Below, piece by piece: positions 23,711 through 35,708 of a DNA stretch of 64,000 nucleotides. The stretch's first letter is position 1, and each line of letters starts with the position of its first letter. The notes under the pieces are model-generated. The model had not been told where the DNA came from and did no database searches. It saw only the letters and a list, made by a program, of their open reading frames with translations. Position numbers and translations under genes: made by a program. Source of the DNA: Trametes villosa (taxonomy: Eukaryota; Basidiomycota; Agaricomycetes; Polyporales; Polyporaceae); NCBI GenBank assembly GCA_002964805.2, contig PUDQ02000001.1:7030001-7094000 (forward strand), read 5' to 3'.

Positions 23711-24687
23711 ATGGCCGCAGCCGTCAAGTTCCTCACCGTCGCTCCTCGTGCTAAGCACACCGCCACCATCATCTTCGTTCATGTTCGTCCTCCAGGTGAT
23801 GGGTTACAGCGTACACTAACGTAGGCGATGACTGTTCTGTGCAGGGCTTGGGCGACACTGGGTTTGGATGGAAGCCCGTTGCGGACATGTTCGCCACCGA
23901 GATGCCGCACGTGAAGTGGGTTCTGCCTCACGCGTGAGTAGCCCTTCTCGCTGCCTCTCGGTCCGTGCCCTCCAGCCGCGTGCGCCATAACTTTGCTGAC
24001 CGTCCCCGTTATCCAGCCCAGCCATCCCTGTCACCGCCAACGGAGGTATGGTCATGCCCGGATGGTGCGTCCCGACGCCACCATTTCGTTGGCCGTGTAG
24101 TATTGACCGACCCGTAGGTTTGACGTCTACGAGTTCGGCACGATCAACGCACGCGAGGACGAGGCGGGAATGCTGAAGACTGCGCACACCCTCAACCAGC
24201 TCATCACAGCCGAAGTGGACGCGGGCATTCCCGCAGACCGCATCGTTCTCGGCGGGTTCTCGCAGGGCGCGGGCATGTCGCTCCTCACCGGGCTTACGAC
24301 CGAGCGGCGGCTCGCGGGCCTGTCCATCCTCAGCGGATGGCTGCCGCTCCGGTTCAAGATCAAGGCGGTGGGTGCATTTGGTCTGACAGATGCGCGAGAT
24401 GCTGACTATGAAGCCGGTGTTTGCAGATGATGAACGACCATGCGAAGAAGCTGCCCATTTTCTGGGGGCATGGCAAATCGGACCAGATCGTGCGCTTCGA
24501 CCGCGCGACGGCGTCGATCGAGTTCATCAAGGCCGAGCTCGGGCTGAACACGCTTGTCTCCCCCGACAAGGTGCTCGAGGGCGGCATCGAGTTCCACGCA
24601 TACGACATGCTCGCGCACTCCGTCGACGACAGGGAGCTGAAGGAGCTGAAGACGTTCCTCCAGAAAGTGCTGCCCGCGCAGGATTGA
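23711..24687 (+). CDS. APT1: Acyl-protein thioesterase 1 (APT1/LYPLA type)
   Basis: Alpha/beta hydrolase that removes palmitate from cysteines of membrane-associated proteins such as Ras and G-alpha. Exons 23711-23782, 23845-23933, 24017-24064, 24118-24367, 24427-24687 give 239 residues, the family length. Seen: HTATIIFVHGLGDTGFGW (oxyanion region); VKWVLPHAPAIPVTANGG; the nucleophile motif GGFSQGAG with Ser at about residue 118; FWGHGKSDQIV with the catalytic Asp; and DMLAHSVDD with the catalytic His. All triad residues are present. Start chosen at MAAAVKFL, matching cytosolic homologues; an upstream in-frame ATG would add a hydrophobic N-terminus. The 3' end faces the EVE-domain gene across 163 bp. 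Confidence 0.93.
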
Positions 24688-24850
24688 CTGCGCGGGCCGG
24701 GAATGATGTATGGACGGATGTAAGCTAGCTTCAGATGGGATAACTGTGCTGTTGGCAGCGTGATTGGTATACTTATTCCTAACGAGCGACAGTCCAGGGG
24801 AGTACATGTACAAGCAAAAACAACAGAATGCAGAAACTTCTGTGACAAGG

Positions 24851-26106
24851 CTATTTCCGCGCGCGAGTCGACCGCCTGGGCGGTGGGTCGACCTCAGCAT
24901 CACTAGCTCGCCGCTTCCGCCCTCCACGACCCTTCCCTCCTGCAGGTTCAGGCACAGGGTCGTCTGTCTTGCTTGCTTCCCCTTCCGCAGTACCGTCTTC
25001 GCGTTCCTGGCTCTCGTCCTTGGCTACCTTCTTCCTTGGTGCCTTCTGTCGACCTTGAGCCTTCGGTTTCGGCTTAGCTGCAGTTTTAGCCTTCCCGGTG
25101 GCTGCGTCTTCCGCCCAGCCGCCGTGCTCGGCGAGTTTCTCGACCACTTTCCAAGCCGGCTCCTCCACCCTCTGCACACTCAGTCTGCCTCTTGTGATCA
25201 GTGCCATACCTATCCACGAGGACGGTCAGTGAACGGCCCTGTCAGAACAGTATTCATGCGCACTTTGAACTGTCTTGACGCCTTCGTCTCCGATGTATGC
25301 AACGCTCTCCGGTGGCGCGGATGTAGCGGCAATGGTGCGCAGGAGGGCGAGTGACACAAAGTGCCCTGCACGGCGGACGAACGTTACGTCCACCATGTAC
25401 CACTTGGGTTCATCCTGGTTGGTCTTCTATTGAACGAGTGTGACAGTGGGTCAGCCAACATAGCACTTGTGTAAGCGTGCAGGTACACTCACGGCGTCAT
25501 AGTACGGGTGCGAACTAAGATTGTGCGGGCAGGGGTGAGACAGCCGTCTTCACAGGTTCATCAACCACTTACGGATCCCAGGCCGTATCTCACGTATCCT
25601 GTATGCTCAGATGCGGGAAAAGTACCGGGCACATAGGCACTTACAATCAGGGTATGCCTCTTTCGAGACCTGCCACACTCTTAGCAGACATATAAATGGA
25701 TGTCGTGTGAACACACCTCAGCAAAGGCCGCAATGCCTAAAGGAGAACTAAGGAACGCGGTTCACGTATCAGAAGTTGTCAGCACGCACCTGGGTTCTTG
25801 CAGTTCGAATGGTAGAACAAGACCTGCGCGGAGTTGGGTATGCTTGGCGACGGCGTTGACAAAGTAGCGCGTCCGCACACACCTTGTCGCCGATCTTCAT
25901 CTCTTTCATCAAGTTCCTCGCCTCTGCATTGCGCACCCCCTCCCAAGGCGTCGTCTTCACGGCCTCGAAGTCGTCGACGCTGAACTGCGCGACCCGCTCG
26001 AGACGCGCGCGCATACAGCCACCGGCGAAACGCGCACCTTGACGTCTTTTCCTTTCTCGACGCGCGAGTTGGGCTCGGCCTTCATGAGCCAGTATTTTGT
26101 GGGCAT
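24851..26106 (-). CDS. THYN1: EVE-domain protein, thymocyte nuclear protein 1 (THYN1) type
   Basis: EVE domains have a PUA-like fold that binds modified bases; the fungal role is not established. Nine exons (26106-26038, 25984-25883, 25823-25790, 25736-25717, 25669-25645, 25588-25573, 25514-25493, 25426-25264, 25209-24851) join in phase to 269 residues. The order matches the family: KYWLMKAEPNSRVEKGKDVK, FSVDDFEAVKTTPWEGVRN, ARNLMKEMKIGDK, VLFYHSNCKNPGIAAFAEV, KEAYPDYTAWDPSHPYYD, DEPKWYMVDVTFVR, ALITRGRLSVQR. Exons of 20, 25, 16 and 22 nt are needed to assemble the middle. The C-terminal ~100 residues are an added Lys/Arg-rich, Ser/Pro tail (KPKPKAQGRQKAPRKKVAK ... RSTRARK) of nuclear-localisation character. 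Divergent from PP4R3. Confidence 0.9.
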
Positions 26107-26365
26107 GTTTGGCAAGCCGCGCGCGGGAGACAAACGCGATGGGTGCGCGGGTCGACGAAGGGGCGTTGTGGGCGGCCGCGGGGGACGGGAGAGCATGAGA
26201 GAGTGCGAGTGACGAAGCTGGCGGAGCGTGCAGCAAACAGCGGACAACACGCCTCGCCTCAGACATCAACGCCCTCCATCCTCCCGCCCTCCGCATCCCG
26301 CATCCCATCCCGCCGCCCCGCCCCCTTGCTCGCCCTCCTACCCCTGGGCGCCGTCGTCTCTGGCA
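26107..26365. promoter_or_regulatory. Divergent promoter, THYN1 / PP4R3
   Basis: 259 bases between the two start codons. The half nearest PP4R3 is strongly C-rich on the plus strand (runs of CCTC and CCGCC), typical of pyrimidine-rich leaders. No TATA box is seen. An in-frame ATG at 26228 could extend PP4R3 but adds only a Pro-rich stretch. Confidence 0.45.
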
Positions 26366-29300
26366 ATGAGCAGCGTCCCCGCTGCCAGCTCCTCCACCCA
26401 GACCGTTTCTCCGCCCGCAGTGCCCGCAGAACAGCCACCTTCCCAACCAGGCCCATCCGGGCCTCAAGAGCCGTCTCGCGACCCCGATGCGCCCCCAGAG
26501 CCCGTCGAGAACGAAGCACGCGTGGAATCCGCGCAGACTGGAGAGGTCGTGAGCGCGGTGGGCCCCACCGAGGGCGCGGCTCCGGGGTCGTCGGACGAGC
26601 CCGTCGCGGGGCCATCTGGGGCGGAGCACGTCGAGGTGGTCGACCCCGAGCAGGCCTCCAATGCCTCCGACGACTCGCAGCAGTGGGCGGAGGACGATAG
26701 CCACGAGCTGAAACGCGTCAAGGTCTATGAGCTCATCGGCTCCCGCTGGGTCGACCAGGGGACCGCGTTTTGCTTCGGCGACTTCCAGGACAACGAAGCG
26801 CTGCTCATCGCGCGCGCCGAGGAGGACTTCAACCGCATCATCCTGACGACTACCATACGGGCGAACGACGTGTACCAGCGACAACAAGGTGCGTGATAAG
26901 TCTATCTACGCGTCCCTGACGCGTGTTGCAGCTCGGTCGCTGACCGTGGGTACGCGCCCCGCAGAGACCTTGATTGTATGGACAGAGCCCGACGGCGTCG
27001 ACTACGCTCTTAGCTTCCAGGACCCGGAGGGATGCGCGGAGGTGTGGCACTTCATTGAAGAGGTTCAAAGGCACATGAACACGAATGGTCAGCACGAATA
27101 CCCTTTTCCGGCTCAAGGCTCGTTCATTGACCTCATTGATGCCTCGTTCCTCTCTAGAAGATATGGCCCTGACGTCGTCGCCTCTGATCGGTCCTGAGGG
27201 ACCCGAAACGTCTCTGACCACCGCGAACATCATCCGCTCGGGTCGCTTGCCACAGCCGCAGATGGGTATCATTGGGGAAATTGACACCGTGATCAAGACT
27301 TTGGCGCGGACGGCGCTGGTGAAGGAGCGTGTATGCGAGTATATCCAGAACGAGGTGTGTATGCTTCATTACTCTATGGCAGTAGTTCACCCAAATCACG
27401 CTCTTCGGGCTGCTCCTAGGATTATATCAAGGGCTTGATCGACGTCTTCAGCCAAGCAGAGGACCTGGAGAGTCTGTCAGATCTGCACGCGCTGTTCAGC
27501 TGTATGCAGACCATTCGTGCGTTCACATTCTCTCACCCGTACTTCCTTGGCGCTCAAGTGGCCGTAGTCCTCCTGAATGAACATAGTCTGTATGAGCATA
27601 TACTTGACGACGAGATCTTCATGGGCGTCGTCGGTATCCTCGAATGTCTGTGGCTTCAGCACATTTCATGTAACGTACGCCGTCCTAATCCTACTGTACA
27701 GACGACCCCGAATTCCCCAACTACAAGGCCAACTACCGGGAATTCCTCCGCGAGACCTCACGCTTCCACCAGCCCATTGTAATCAGAGACGACACCATCC
27801 AGCGCAAGATCCACCACACATACCGGCTGCAGTTCCTCAAAGACGTCGTCCTCGCGCGCGCCATCGACGACTCGACCTTCAACGTCCTCAACTCATCCAT
27901 CATCTTCAACCAGATCGACATCATCAACCACGTCCAGAATGACCAGCTGTTCCTGCGCGAGATTGCCGGCATGTTCATGGACGACGACCTGCTTGCCCTT
28001 CTCGGCTTCCCGCCGAAGAACACGGAGGCGAGGAAGGAGCAGGAAGCGCAGCGGGACGCGGACAAGATGGACGTCGACCAGTCATCAGATGCGAAGGCGA
28101 ACGGCGTCGTGCAACCCAACGGCCATGCCGAGACGTCGGTAGCAGCCAACAAGGGCCTGTCCACAGAAGAGCTCACTCGACGGCGAGAGGTCGTCTTCCT
28201 GATCCAACAGCTGTGCGCAATCGGCAAGAACGTCCAGCTTCCTGCGCGATTACAGCTGTTCCGAGTGCTTGTCGACCGCGGGCTCGTCTTCGCCGTGCAG
28301 TGGGGCCTTTCGCAGTCGGAAGCCGAGGAGCAGGGTCGGCAGATGATCTCCGCGTCGGGGGAGATCCTGATGGCGCTGCTCGAGTACGACTTGAATGGCG
28401 TACGTGGGCATGTGCTGAAGCAGCTGGGGACAATGGAGCGCGAGAAGGCGAACGGGAAGAACGTCCGAGACAAGGAGACGGTTCTCATGCTCATGTGCAA
28501 GGTGCTCGTTCGGAGTCGCGACCTGGCGGTGCAGAGTTTGGTGGGGGAGGCGTTGAGGCAGCTGCTGGAGATGGCGACGAACGACCCTGCAGATACGCCA
28601 GTGAGTAATTCTTTTCTATTGACTGCTACAGGTCGCTGAGGCGGCCTTGTCCCAGAATCTTGGGATCAAGCTACTGCAGCAGAGGGTGAAGGACGATCCA
28701 GGCATCGAGAAGTTCCTGGACTACTTCTACAAGTTCTGCATCGATGTGCTATTCCGCCCAGTACATGATGTACCCGAGTATAAGGACGTCGCAGGTGCGT
28801 GCTGGCTCACGCTCGTATACCGCATGCTTGAAGGGCTCACGGTTATACAGATCCCAGCCTAGTCCTTAATCGGGAAAAGACGAACCTCCTACTATACCTG
28901 TGCGACCTGCTCTCCAACTTTACCTTGCAACACTCCTTCCGCAGCCACTTTTTCATCCTCTCCTCCAACGTTGCCCCCCGCGTTGGGAGTCTCCTCCGCT
29001 CCAAGGACAAGCATCTCCGCTTAGGTACGCGTCGCCCGATCTCCCAGGCACTGCGACCCTGACCCTCTGACCCGACCCGAATAGCCGCGTTCCGCGTCTT
29101 CCGCGTGTGCCTTCGCCTGAAGAATGGCAACATCTTCAAGCACCTGATCAAGCATGACGTCTTCAAGCCCATCCTCGAGCTGACGCAGCGCGAGTCAAAA
29201 CGCGACAACCTCTTGAGCTCGTCGTGTCTCGAGTTCTTCGACTTCATGCGACGAGTATGTATTGCCTTGATTGTCAAACGGGACTGGGCACTGATTCGTT

Positions 29301-30315
29301 GTGCGATGTGCAGGAAAACCTCAAGGATCTCATCCATCACTGTATGACGAAGCATGGCGACCTGGTGCGGTCGCTCGCAGAGTCACCTCTCGTGGGGAGC
29401 AGGTTCAAGGACCTGATTGCACGATGGGAGATGAACAACGAGCCTCCTCCGGTAGAGAAGGTCGAGAAGTACGTCCGAGATGCAATCAACCCGCCTTTCA
29501 TTCTCCTAACCCTACCATGCAGGCTTCCCCCGGGCACTCCACAACGCGGCTGGGGCCAGGGCAAGCTCCTGGACTCGGCCGAGGAGGACTACTTTAACGC
29601 CGACGACGAAGAGGAGGAGCCCATGTCAATACCCATCGTCAGCACGCCTCCACCACGGGGCCTCATGTCCGGCGGCGCTAAGCGGAAACGTCCCCGGACG
29701 GGCATCCCCGTCCGCTCCTCCTTGCCCAAGCAGTTCAACGGCGCCCCGCAGCGCACGCCCCCGCTCGGGAGCCTCGTGGACTACGACGAGGGCGACGACG
29801 CCGGCGTGGAGAACGCCGCGCCCTCCGCGCTCACGCCCACGCCCACGCCCGGGCGCGACTCCCCCATCCCCGGCTGCTTCGTGCCCGTCGGCGCGGACGT
29901 GCCGCCCGCGAGCCCGCGCATCGCGCACCGGCAGGTGTCCGCCAAGTCGCCGCTCTCGCTCTCGCCCGAGGAGGACGGGGACATGCTCGAGACGCTCTCG
30001 AAAAGCGCGCCCTCGCTCCTCCCGAAGCTGCCCGAGGGCGGCCTCGGCAGCAAGCGCCGCAGGGAGGACGACGACGACGAGCTGCTCGAGCGCCTCGCGA
30101 ACAAGGCGAAGCGGCCCACGCCCAGCCCGTCCGATCCAAATCCCGACGGGGACTCTTCGCCCGGGGCCGCAAAGGCCACGCCGGCGAAGGGCACGGAGGA
30201 TGGTCCGAAGAAGTTCAAGCTGAAGATCGGGGCCGTAGGAACCGCGGTCGCGAGCTCCTCGCCGTCGTCGACGAGTCCTTCAAGTACGGGCACGAAGGAC
30301 GGCGACAACGGCTAG
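26366..30315 (+). CDS. PSY2: Protein phosphatase 4 regulatory subunit 3 (SMEK/Psy2)
   Basis: Scaffold and targeting subunit of the PP4 phosphatase (DNA-damage response, recombination). Exons: 26366-26888, 26965-27087, 27158-27354, 27420-27516, 27559-27645, 27702-28600, about 28632-28794, 28851-29024, 29085-29254, 29314-29468, 29523-30315; about 1126 residues. A disordered ~110-residue start precedes an EVH1/PH-like domain (KRVKVYELIGSRWVDQGTAF ... TLIVWTEPDGVDYALSFQ). The SMK-1 helical repeats follow (EYIQNEDYIKGLIDVF, FRETSRFHQPIVI, FKDVVLARAIDD-like, FLDYFYKFCIDVLF, NGNIFKHLIKHDVFKPI). The tail holds the family motif LGSLVDYDEGDD, a KRKRPRTG basic patch and KKFKLKIG. The joint after residue DTP is uncertain: 31-nt intron, or 55-nt intron ending at 28655. 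The intron 27517-27558 (42 nt) is also short. Confidence 0.92.
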
Positions 30316-30897
30316 TGGGCTTGGGCGGGTGTCGGTCTATGCTGGATTTCGTTTCGTAGCTACTGGTTCTCCTTCCTCCGTATGTCGATACGTACGCACG
30401 CATGTTGTAGAATTCGCCATACTGATTCATGTTGTTCAACGCTCTGCACATTCCGGAAGACGGGGCGGCTCGTACGCGCGCGGCAAATAGTAGTATACAT
30501 ATGGTGTGGAACAAAAGGCGTGCTATGTACCCAGGTGAGCTAGCAGAACAGCATGTATGCAAAATGCAGGACAACGGAGCAAGAGGGAACGGTACTTTAT
30601 GCAGACGAATAACGCAAGTCGGGGGCGGGGGAACTAAGGAATACTACCGGCGTGGGTGAAGGGGCACTATATGTATCTGTAGAATTCATTTATAGAGCTG
30701 GGGTGTGGGGAAACCAGATGTAACGGATGAACGGAAGATGAGGGAGAGAGAGAGAGTGCACGAGATGTGGGCTGGGCCTGGTGAACGTCCAAGGAATGTA
30801 CGAGACTGGTAAATATGCGGGAGAGACGAGATCGCGGGGTGGGGTTCACATAATTGGTACATGCAGGGGAGGAAGTGCGATTGCGAACGTGCGGTCA
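30316..30897. other. Convergent 3' intergenic region
   Basis: 582 bases between the stops of PP4R3 (plus) and the WHI3-like gene (minus). Contains a short GA run at 30740-30757. No gene or repeat seen. Confidence 0.45.
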
Positions 30898-33800
30898 TCA
30901 GCCGACAAGGCTAGCCTCTACATTGGCTGCCGCCGGGGTAAGTGGGTGTGGGATATGGTCGTTGCTGGAAGCGTCAGCGCTGGGCTGATCGGGTATCGAT
31001 GAATGTGGGATGCCGAAAGGAGAGAATGTGCTGCTGCTGCCCGAGCCCACGCCATACCCCTGCGGGTTGGCACGAGGGAAGGAGGTGGAGGTGGAGAAGG
31101 CGCCGTTGTACGCTCCGGAGGTCGGCGGAGGGGAGAAGAAGCGCGGAGGCGGAGGGGACGTCGTGTAGTGGTAGGAGGAAGTGGGGGAGGTCAGGCCAGA
31201 GGTGTCGCGGCGGACAGCGCGAATCGTGTCCGCAGAGTCGGTGTGACGGGCGAAGAGCTCTCCGAAGTCGCGATTGGCGTCCTGCAGCGGCTCACGGGCA
31301 AGCTGCTGCTGCTGTTGCTGCAGAGACGGTCCGCTTCCACCGCTGTTTGGCGTCCTGACACCCAGAGGGTTCTTGCTGTACGACAGACGGATACCGCCGT
31401 TCCTGACCAGGCCGTTCAGACTCTCGCCGTACAGCTCACTGAGCGCCTTGGACGCGAACTCCACGCTCTCGAACTGCGGTGATAGTCAGCATACCGTCAT
31501 TTCGAAAGGCGCACACGAAACGTACCTCAACAAAGCACATCGGGCCGTTGCTCTTCTGACGGAAGCAGAGCTTGCGGTAACCAGGCTGCTTCGAGAACAG
31601 CTCCCGCAGGCGATCCTCCAGGTAGCTGAGCGTGTAACCACCTGGAGACGTGGAAGTGGGCAGGTTCCCGACGTAGAGCGTGTTGATTGGAGGGTTGTGG
31701 TCGCTGCCACTCCGACCTCCACCCGAACTCGTGCCAGATGCAGGCGATGGAAGCTGGGGCGAAGTCGAGCCCGACTCGGTAGAGACAGCCAAGGCACCGA
31801 CGGACTTGACGAGCTCGTCCTCGTGTCCGCTCTGCGAGCCGCTGACGCTGGACGTCGTCGAGTTCGGCAGCGAGGCCGAGATCTGTCCCAAGGAACCAGG
31901 GAGGCTCTGGTGCGGCTGCGGCTCGCTGCTGGGCGACTGAGCGCGAGGACGGGTGGGCAGAGAGGGGTGCATCGGGAGAGATGACGGGTTGGACTCTGGG
32001 GAAAACTGCGCACTGCGGCTAGATTGCACAGAGCCGTTCTGCGAAGACCCCGAGATAGGCACAGACAGGTTGGCGAGCGCCTCTTGCATCGGAGGGGACG
32101 TTTGTAGGCCGGGTGGGGACTGCGATCGCGCAGGGTGGCCGGTGAGATGGTGCTGCGGGAGACCCATCTTGCGCAGGGCCGCAGAGGCGCTGACGTCCCG
32201 CAGGTTGCCCCAAGGGACTGGCAGGCCATCTGGGGGCAAGCCCATGCCACTCTCCGCGGACAGGACAGAGTTCGTGCCCTGGCGGACCATCTGCTGAGGA
32301 ACGGAGTGGAAGGCCTCAAAGGCGAACGAGTTCTGGCGCAGGCGCGTGGCCTCCTTCTCCTTCTCCCGGCGCTTCCTCTCACGTTCCCGCTCGTCTTCTT
32401 CTGCTCGCTCGCGCGGCCCACGAGTGTTGAAGCCGCCGAGACCCATGGAAGCGAAGTCCCGCCGACGCTCACGATCCTCGTCATCGCGGCCGTCAAACAG
32501 GCGGTCACGACGATGCCCGAAGCCGTTCAGCTCGGAACCCATCGAGCCCAGCACTCCGGACTGCTTATCGCGCTGAGCGAGCGCCTCGCCCGCCGAGGTC
32601 AGGCCCTGGATCCCCGACATGCTGTCCGGAGCGCCTGCGCCCGGAAGGCCACCTTGGAACGCAGGAAGGCCCGCGGGTCCCACACCGGGGCCCCGTTTCG
32701 TGTGCAGGTTCTTCTTCGCCATCTCGGCCTTGAGGACAGCGCCCTTCTCCACGTCCACGCGGCGACCCTGAAGGACGTCGCGCGCTTGCAGAGCGTCTGC
32801 TCGCGTGCGGAACTTCGCGAATCCGATGATCTGCTTGCGCGGAGGCTGCATCGGCAGGTTCGACTGCACGAAGTGGCCGTCTTCTGTGGGACCGGCGGCT
32901 GGCCAAGACGTCATGGGCCCGTCCCTTCCACCGTCGATCAGGACACCGCCCTGATTCATGGTGACGAGGTTGTAAGGGTCGTTGGTTCCGCCGAACGGCA
33001 TGGGCAGCCCGGGCGCGCGTCCGTTCTGTCCGTTCGCGTAAGACGTCGACTCCTTGTTGGGAATCTTCAGCGTCGCCGCTTCGAAGCCCGAAGAGAACGT
33101 GAACATGTTCTGGAACTCGCGCTCCTGATGATGAAAGCAACATCTCAGCGTCTCCAAGACCACATGGGCGGGTTTGATGGAAGCACGTACCGACATATCG
33201 TCTGGGAACCCCACGACGAAAATAGTGGAAATTTCCTCCTGTGCCTGGGAGTTGGGGACGGGGCCGTTCGCATGATTCGGATTCGGAGCGCTCGACACCC
33301 CGTTCCCTTGAACGCCACCCTGCCCGGGTCCTGCACCGTTTCCGGAGACGTGGCCCCCGTACTGCGGCTGCGCAATGGGGCCGTGGCCGAGCGTCCCCAG
33401 ACCACTTGCGAAGGTGCTGTGGAAGGGCGACTGAGCGTTCGATTGGTGGGGAAGCTGGATCGCCTGCCCGTTCTGGAGAAGACCTTGACTGCCGGCAATG
33501 CCGCCTGATGGCTTCTGCTGCAATAGGGTCGGCGTCGAGTCGTACCCCTGCCGGAACAGTTCAGGGTTGAACGTCATCTGCTTGCTCTGAGAGATGCCGT
33601 TGATTGCGCCTCCTCCGTTCACTTGGGCCCCGGCCGCAGAAGGATCGAAACCCCGGTTGGGGTGGTGTAGGGAGTCAAGGTTGTGGGGGAGGAGTTGCTG
33701 GGATTGGGAGGAGGCAAGATGGGACATCGCGTTTTGGACACCGCCGAACAGGTCGTTCGACGGAGGGTATGCAGAGGAAGCGAAGGTGGAGGAGGTATCG

Positions 33801-34333
33801 CGGAAGGAGGCCGGGTGTCGCTGGCGGCCTGAGAACGCCTGATTGAAGGCGGTGGAGGTCCTGAACGGCGCTGAAGCGAAGCTGCCGTTGACCTTGGAGG
33901 AGAAATTAAGAGCGTCAGGGTCCGCGGGTGATAGAGAGGAATAGTCGGAGCTGGGGAGGCCGATGCTGTTCATGCTGTTATACATGGCGTGGGTGGTATG
34001 GTTTTGCGATCCTTGAGCGAACGGGTCTGTGTTGTGTTGTGCTGGCTTGTACTGATGGGGATGTGCGTGGTTGCTGGGGGAGTCCGCGCGAGGAGCGAGG
34101 GGTTGCATGGAGAGATGGTACGGGAGGGAAGGCGAGCCCAGGGAAGATGCCGTGGACATCGATCCAAACGCAGGGCCTGACGCGCCAGCAGCTTCCGAGT
34201 CTGATGAGGACATGGGCTCGGCGTCCCCCTGTGCGTCGATGTTGTCAAGGAGGGAGCGGTTGAGATAGCCCTCGTCGGACGACTGGGCGGGGGTGTATGG
34301 AGCCGGTCGGCGGGCGGCGATTGAGGAGGTCAT
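30898..34333 (-). CDS. WHI3-like RNA-binding protein (two RRM regions)
   Basis: Fungal RNA-binding protein of the Whi3 type; in yeast and Ashbya this family binds cyclin and polarity mRNAs and forms condensates. Exons 34333-33191, 33124-31526, 31473-30898 give 1105 residues. The N-terminal third is Ser/Gln/Asn-rich and low in complexity. RRM-like region 1 begins at [16 protein letters not shown] and is split by a 66-nt in-frame intron (33190-33125) before [20 protein letters not shown]. Between the RRMs lies an Arg/Glu-rich helix (about residues 600-630) and long Ser/Pro tracts. RRM 2: [59 protein letters not shown], the Whi3 hallmark. A polyglutamine run follows, then a Pro/Ser/Phe-rich tail. 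Low-complexity Gln/Asn content suits condensate formation, but that is inferred. Confidence 0.87.
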
Positions 34334-35708
34334 GATAAACAAGGGAACAACAGTAGAGTACGAGCGGGGAAGGGCGACGGGGACGGGAAGAGTTGGCGGT
34401 GAAAAGCGAGAGACAGGTTCAGAACATCAACAGCCAGAGAGGCGACTTGGAGAGCGGAGCAGGGGGGACGCGTGTGGCCGTCGTTATAAATACAGACAGG
34501 CGAGACTATAGCAGCTGGGGGAGGTAGAGTAGGAGGGGGGCGACGTGCGGGCTGTCGAGGGAGCGCGACGCGTGCGAATGGGAGAGCGAGGGAGCGACGG
34601 CGGGGAGTGTAGAGCAGTGCAGGTTGCAGCGAGGTGAGATGGCAGCAGTAGGCAATAGATAGAGCGAGTCGGGGGACGTGAGGGGGAGCGAGGAGAGGGG
34701 TGCGCTCGCTGTGGCTGGCGACGTGCAGAGGCTCTGATCGAGGGTGTGGGTCAGAAGGCGGGCGGCCGGACGCCCCGGACTGGACATCCTCCCCATTCAG
34801 CCCGCGCCCATTTCCCACGCACGGGCCACTTGCCCCATCCGGCCGGGTTCCGTGTACAAACCCAACCTTATTTCGACAAACAAAGACTGCACGTGACCCT
34901 AAACCCTGCACTCACCGGCGTCTAGCCGCCGCCAGGCCTACGGGCGTCGTCATTGTCTCCGCTAGCGGGGGCGCATACAGCGAGCGGCCCATTGTGCAGA
35001 CGCAGAGGGACAATGGTCTTGCAATGTTTAGCAAACAAGCGTCGAAAGAGCGTCAGCCATAGTCGTGTGGTGCAGCACAGAGCGTGAGCAAGATGTGGTC
35101 GCAAGTGAGCATGGGCGAGTGAAGGCGAGAGAGGATGGTGGAAGGAAGAGCGAAGGAAAGGGCGGGAGCCAAGCTTGGACGCTCTCGTGGGCCCACGCGA
35201 ACGGCCCTTCACGGTGATATTCCAGATCTGCCGAAGGAATGGCCGTTCTCCGTTCTTTCCTTCACCCGCGGTCCGCCATGCAACGTTGTCAGTCTAGCTC
35301 CTCTCCATCTCGCACGCCTTGAATTCGCCAGCTGATTATATTCCAAGTCCGACCCTATCACCCCGCGGGCGGGTTTCGTACTAGCCCTGCCGTGAACGCA
35401 GTCTAGATCGTCCAATGGAGATTGTAGCATTAAGCAATTATACAGTATGTTCGTGTATGTAGCGAGGTATGGGCACGATGGCCTGAAGTGGTACAAAGGC
35501 CTGTATGCAAAGAAATGAAACGTAGCGGGTCAAGCCGTGATATCATCAGGTATCATCATCGGGGGCGTAGACTGAGTAAGTGAGGTGCAATCTGGTGGGT
35601 CGAATGAATAGCATGTAGATCTGCTAAGAGGGGCGAAGTAGCTTGGTGAGTACAAACAGCGGAAACACCGTCGCATCCAAGAACACTCAACTCACCTATT
35701 TCCAAGCT
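34334..35708. other. Long upstream region of the WHI3-like gene
   Basis: 1375 bases without a supported gene. The first ~370 bases are purine-rich on the plus strand, i.e. a long CT-rich leader/promoter for the minus-strand WHI3-like gene. The rest (34.8-35.7 kb) is ordinary sequence leading to the 3' end of the small membrane-protein gene. Long leaders fit post-transcriptionally regulated mRNAs, but this is only suggestive. Confidence 0.4.

Noticed and set aside
25769..26887. 372-residue minus-strand frame across the THYN1/PP4R3 promoter
   Set aside because: It fuses a THYN1 exon read-through with antisense of PP4R3 and has no family character beyond the real exons.
32135..33508. 457-residue open frame on the plus strand
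   Set aside because: Antisense to the WHI3-like gene; no family motif, Arg/Leu-rich composition of a shadow frame.
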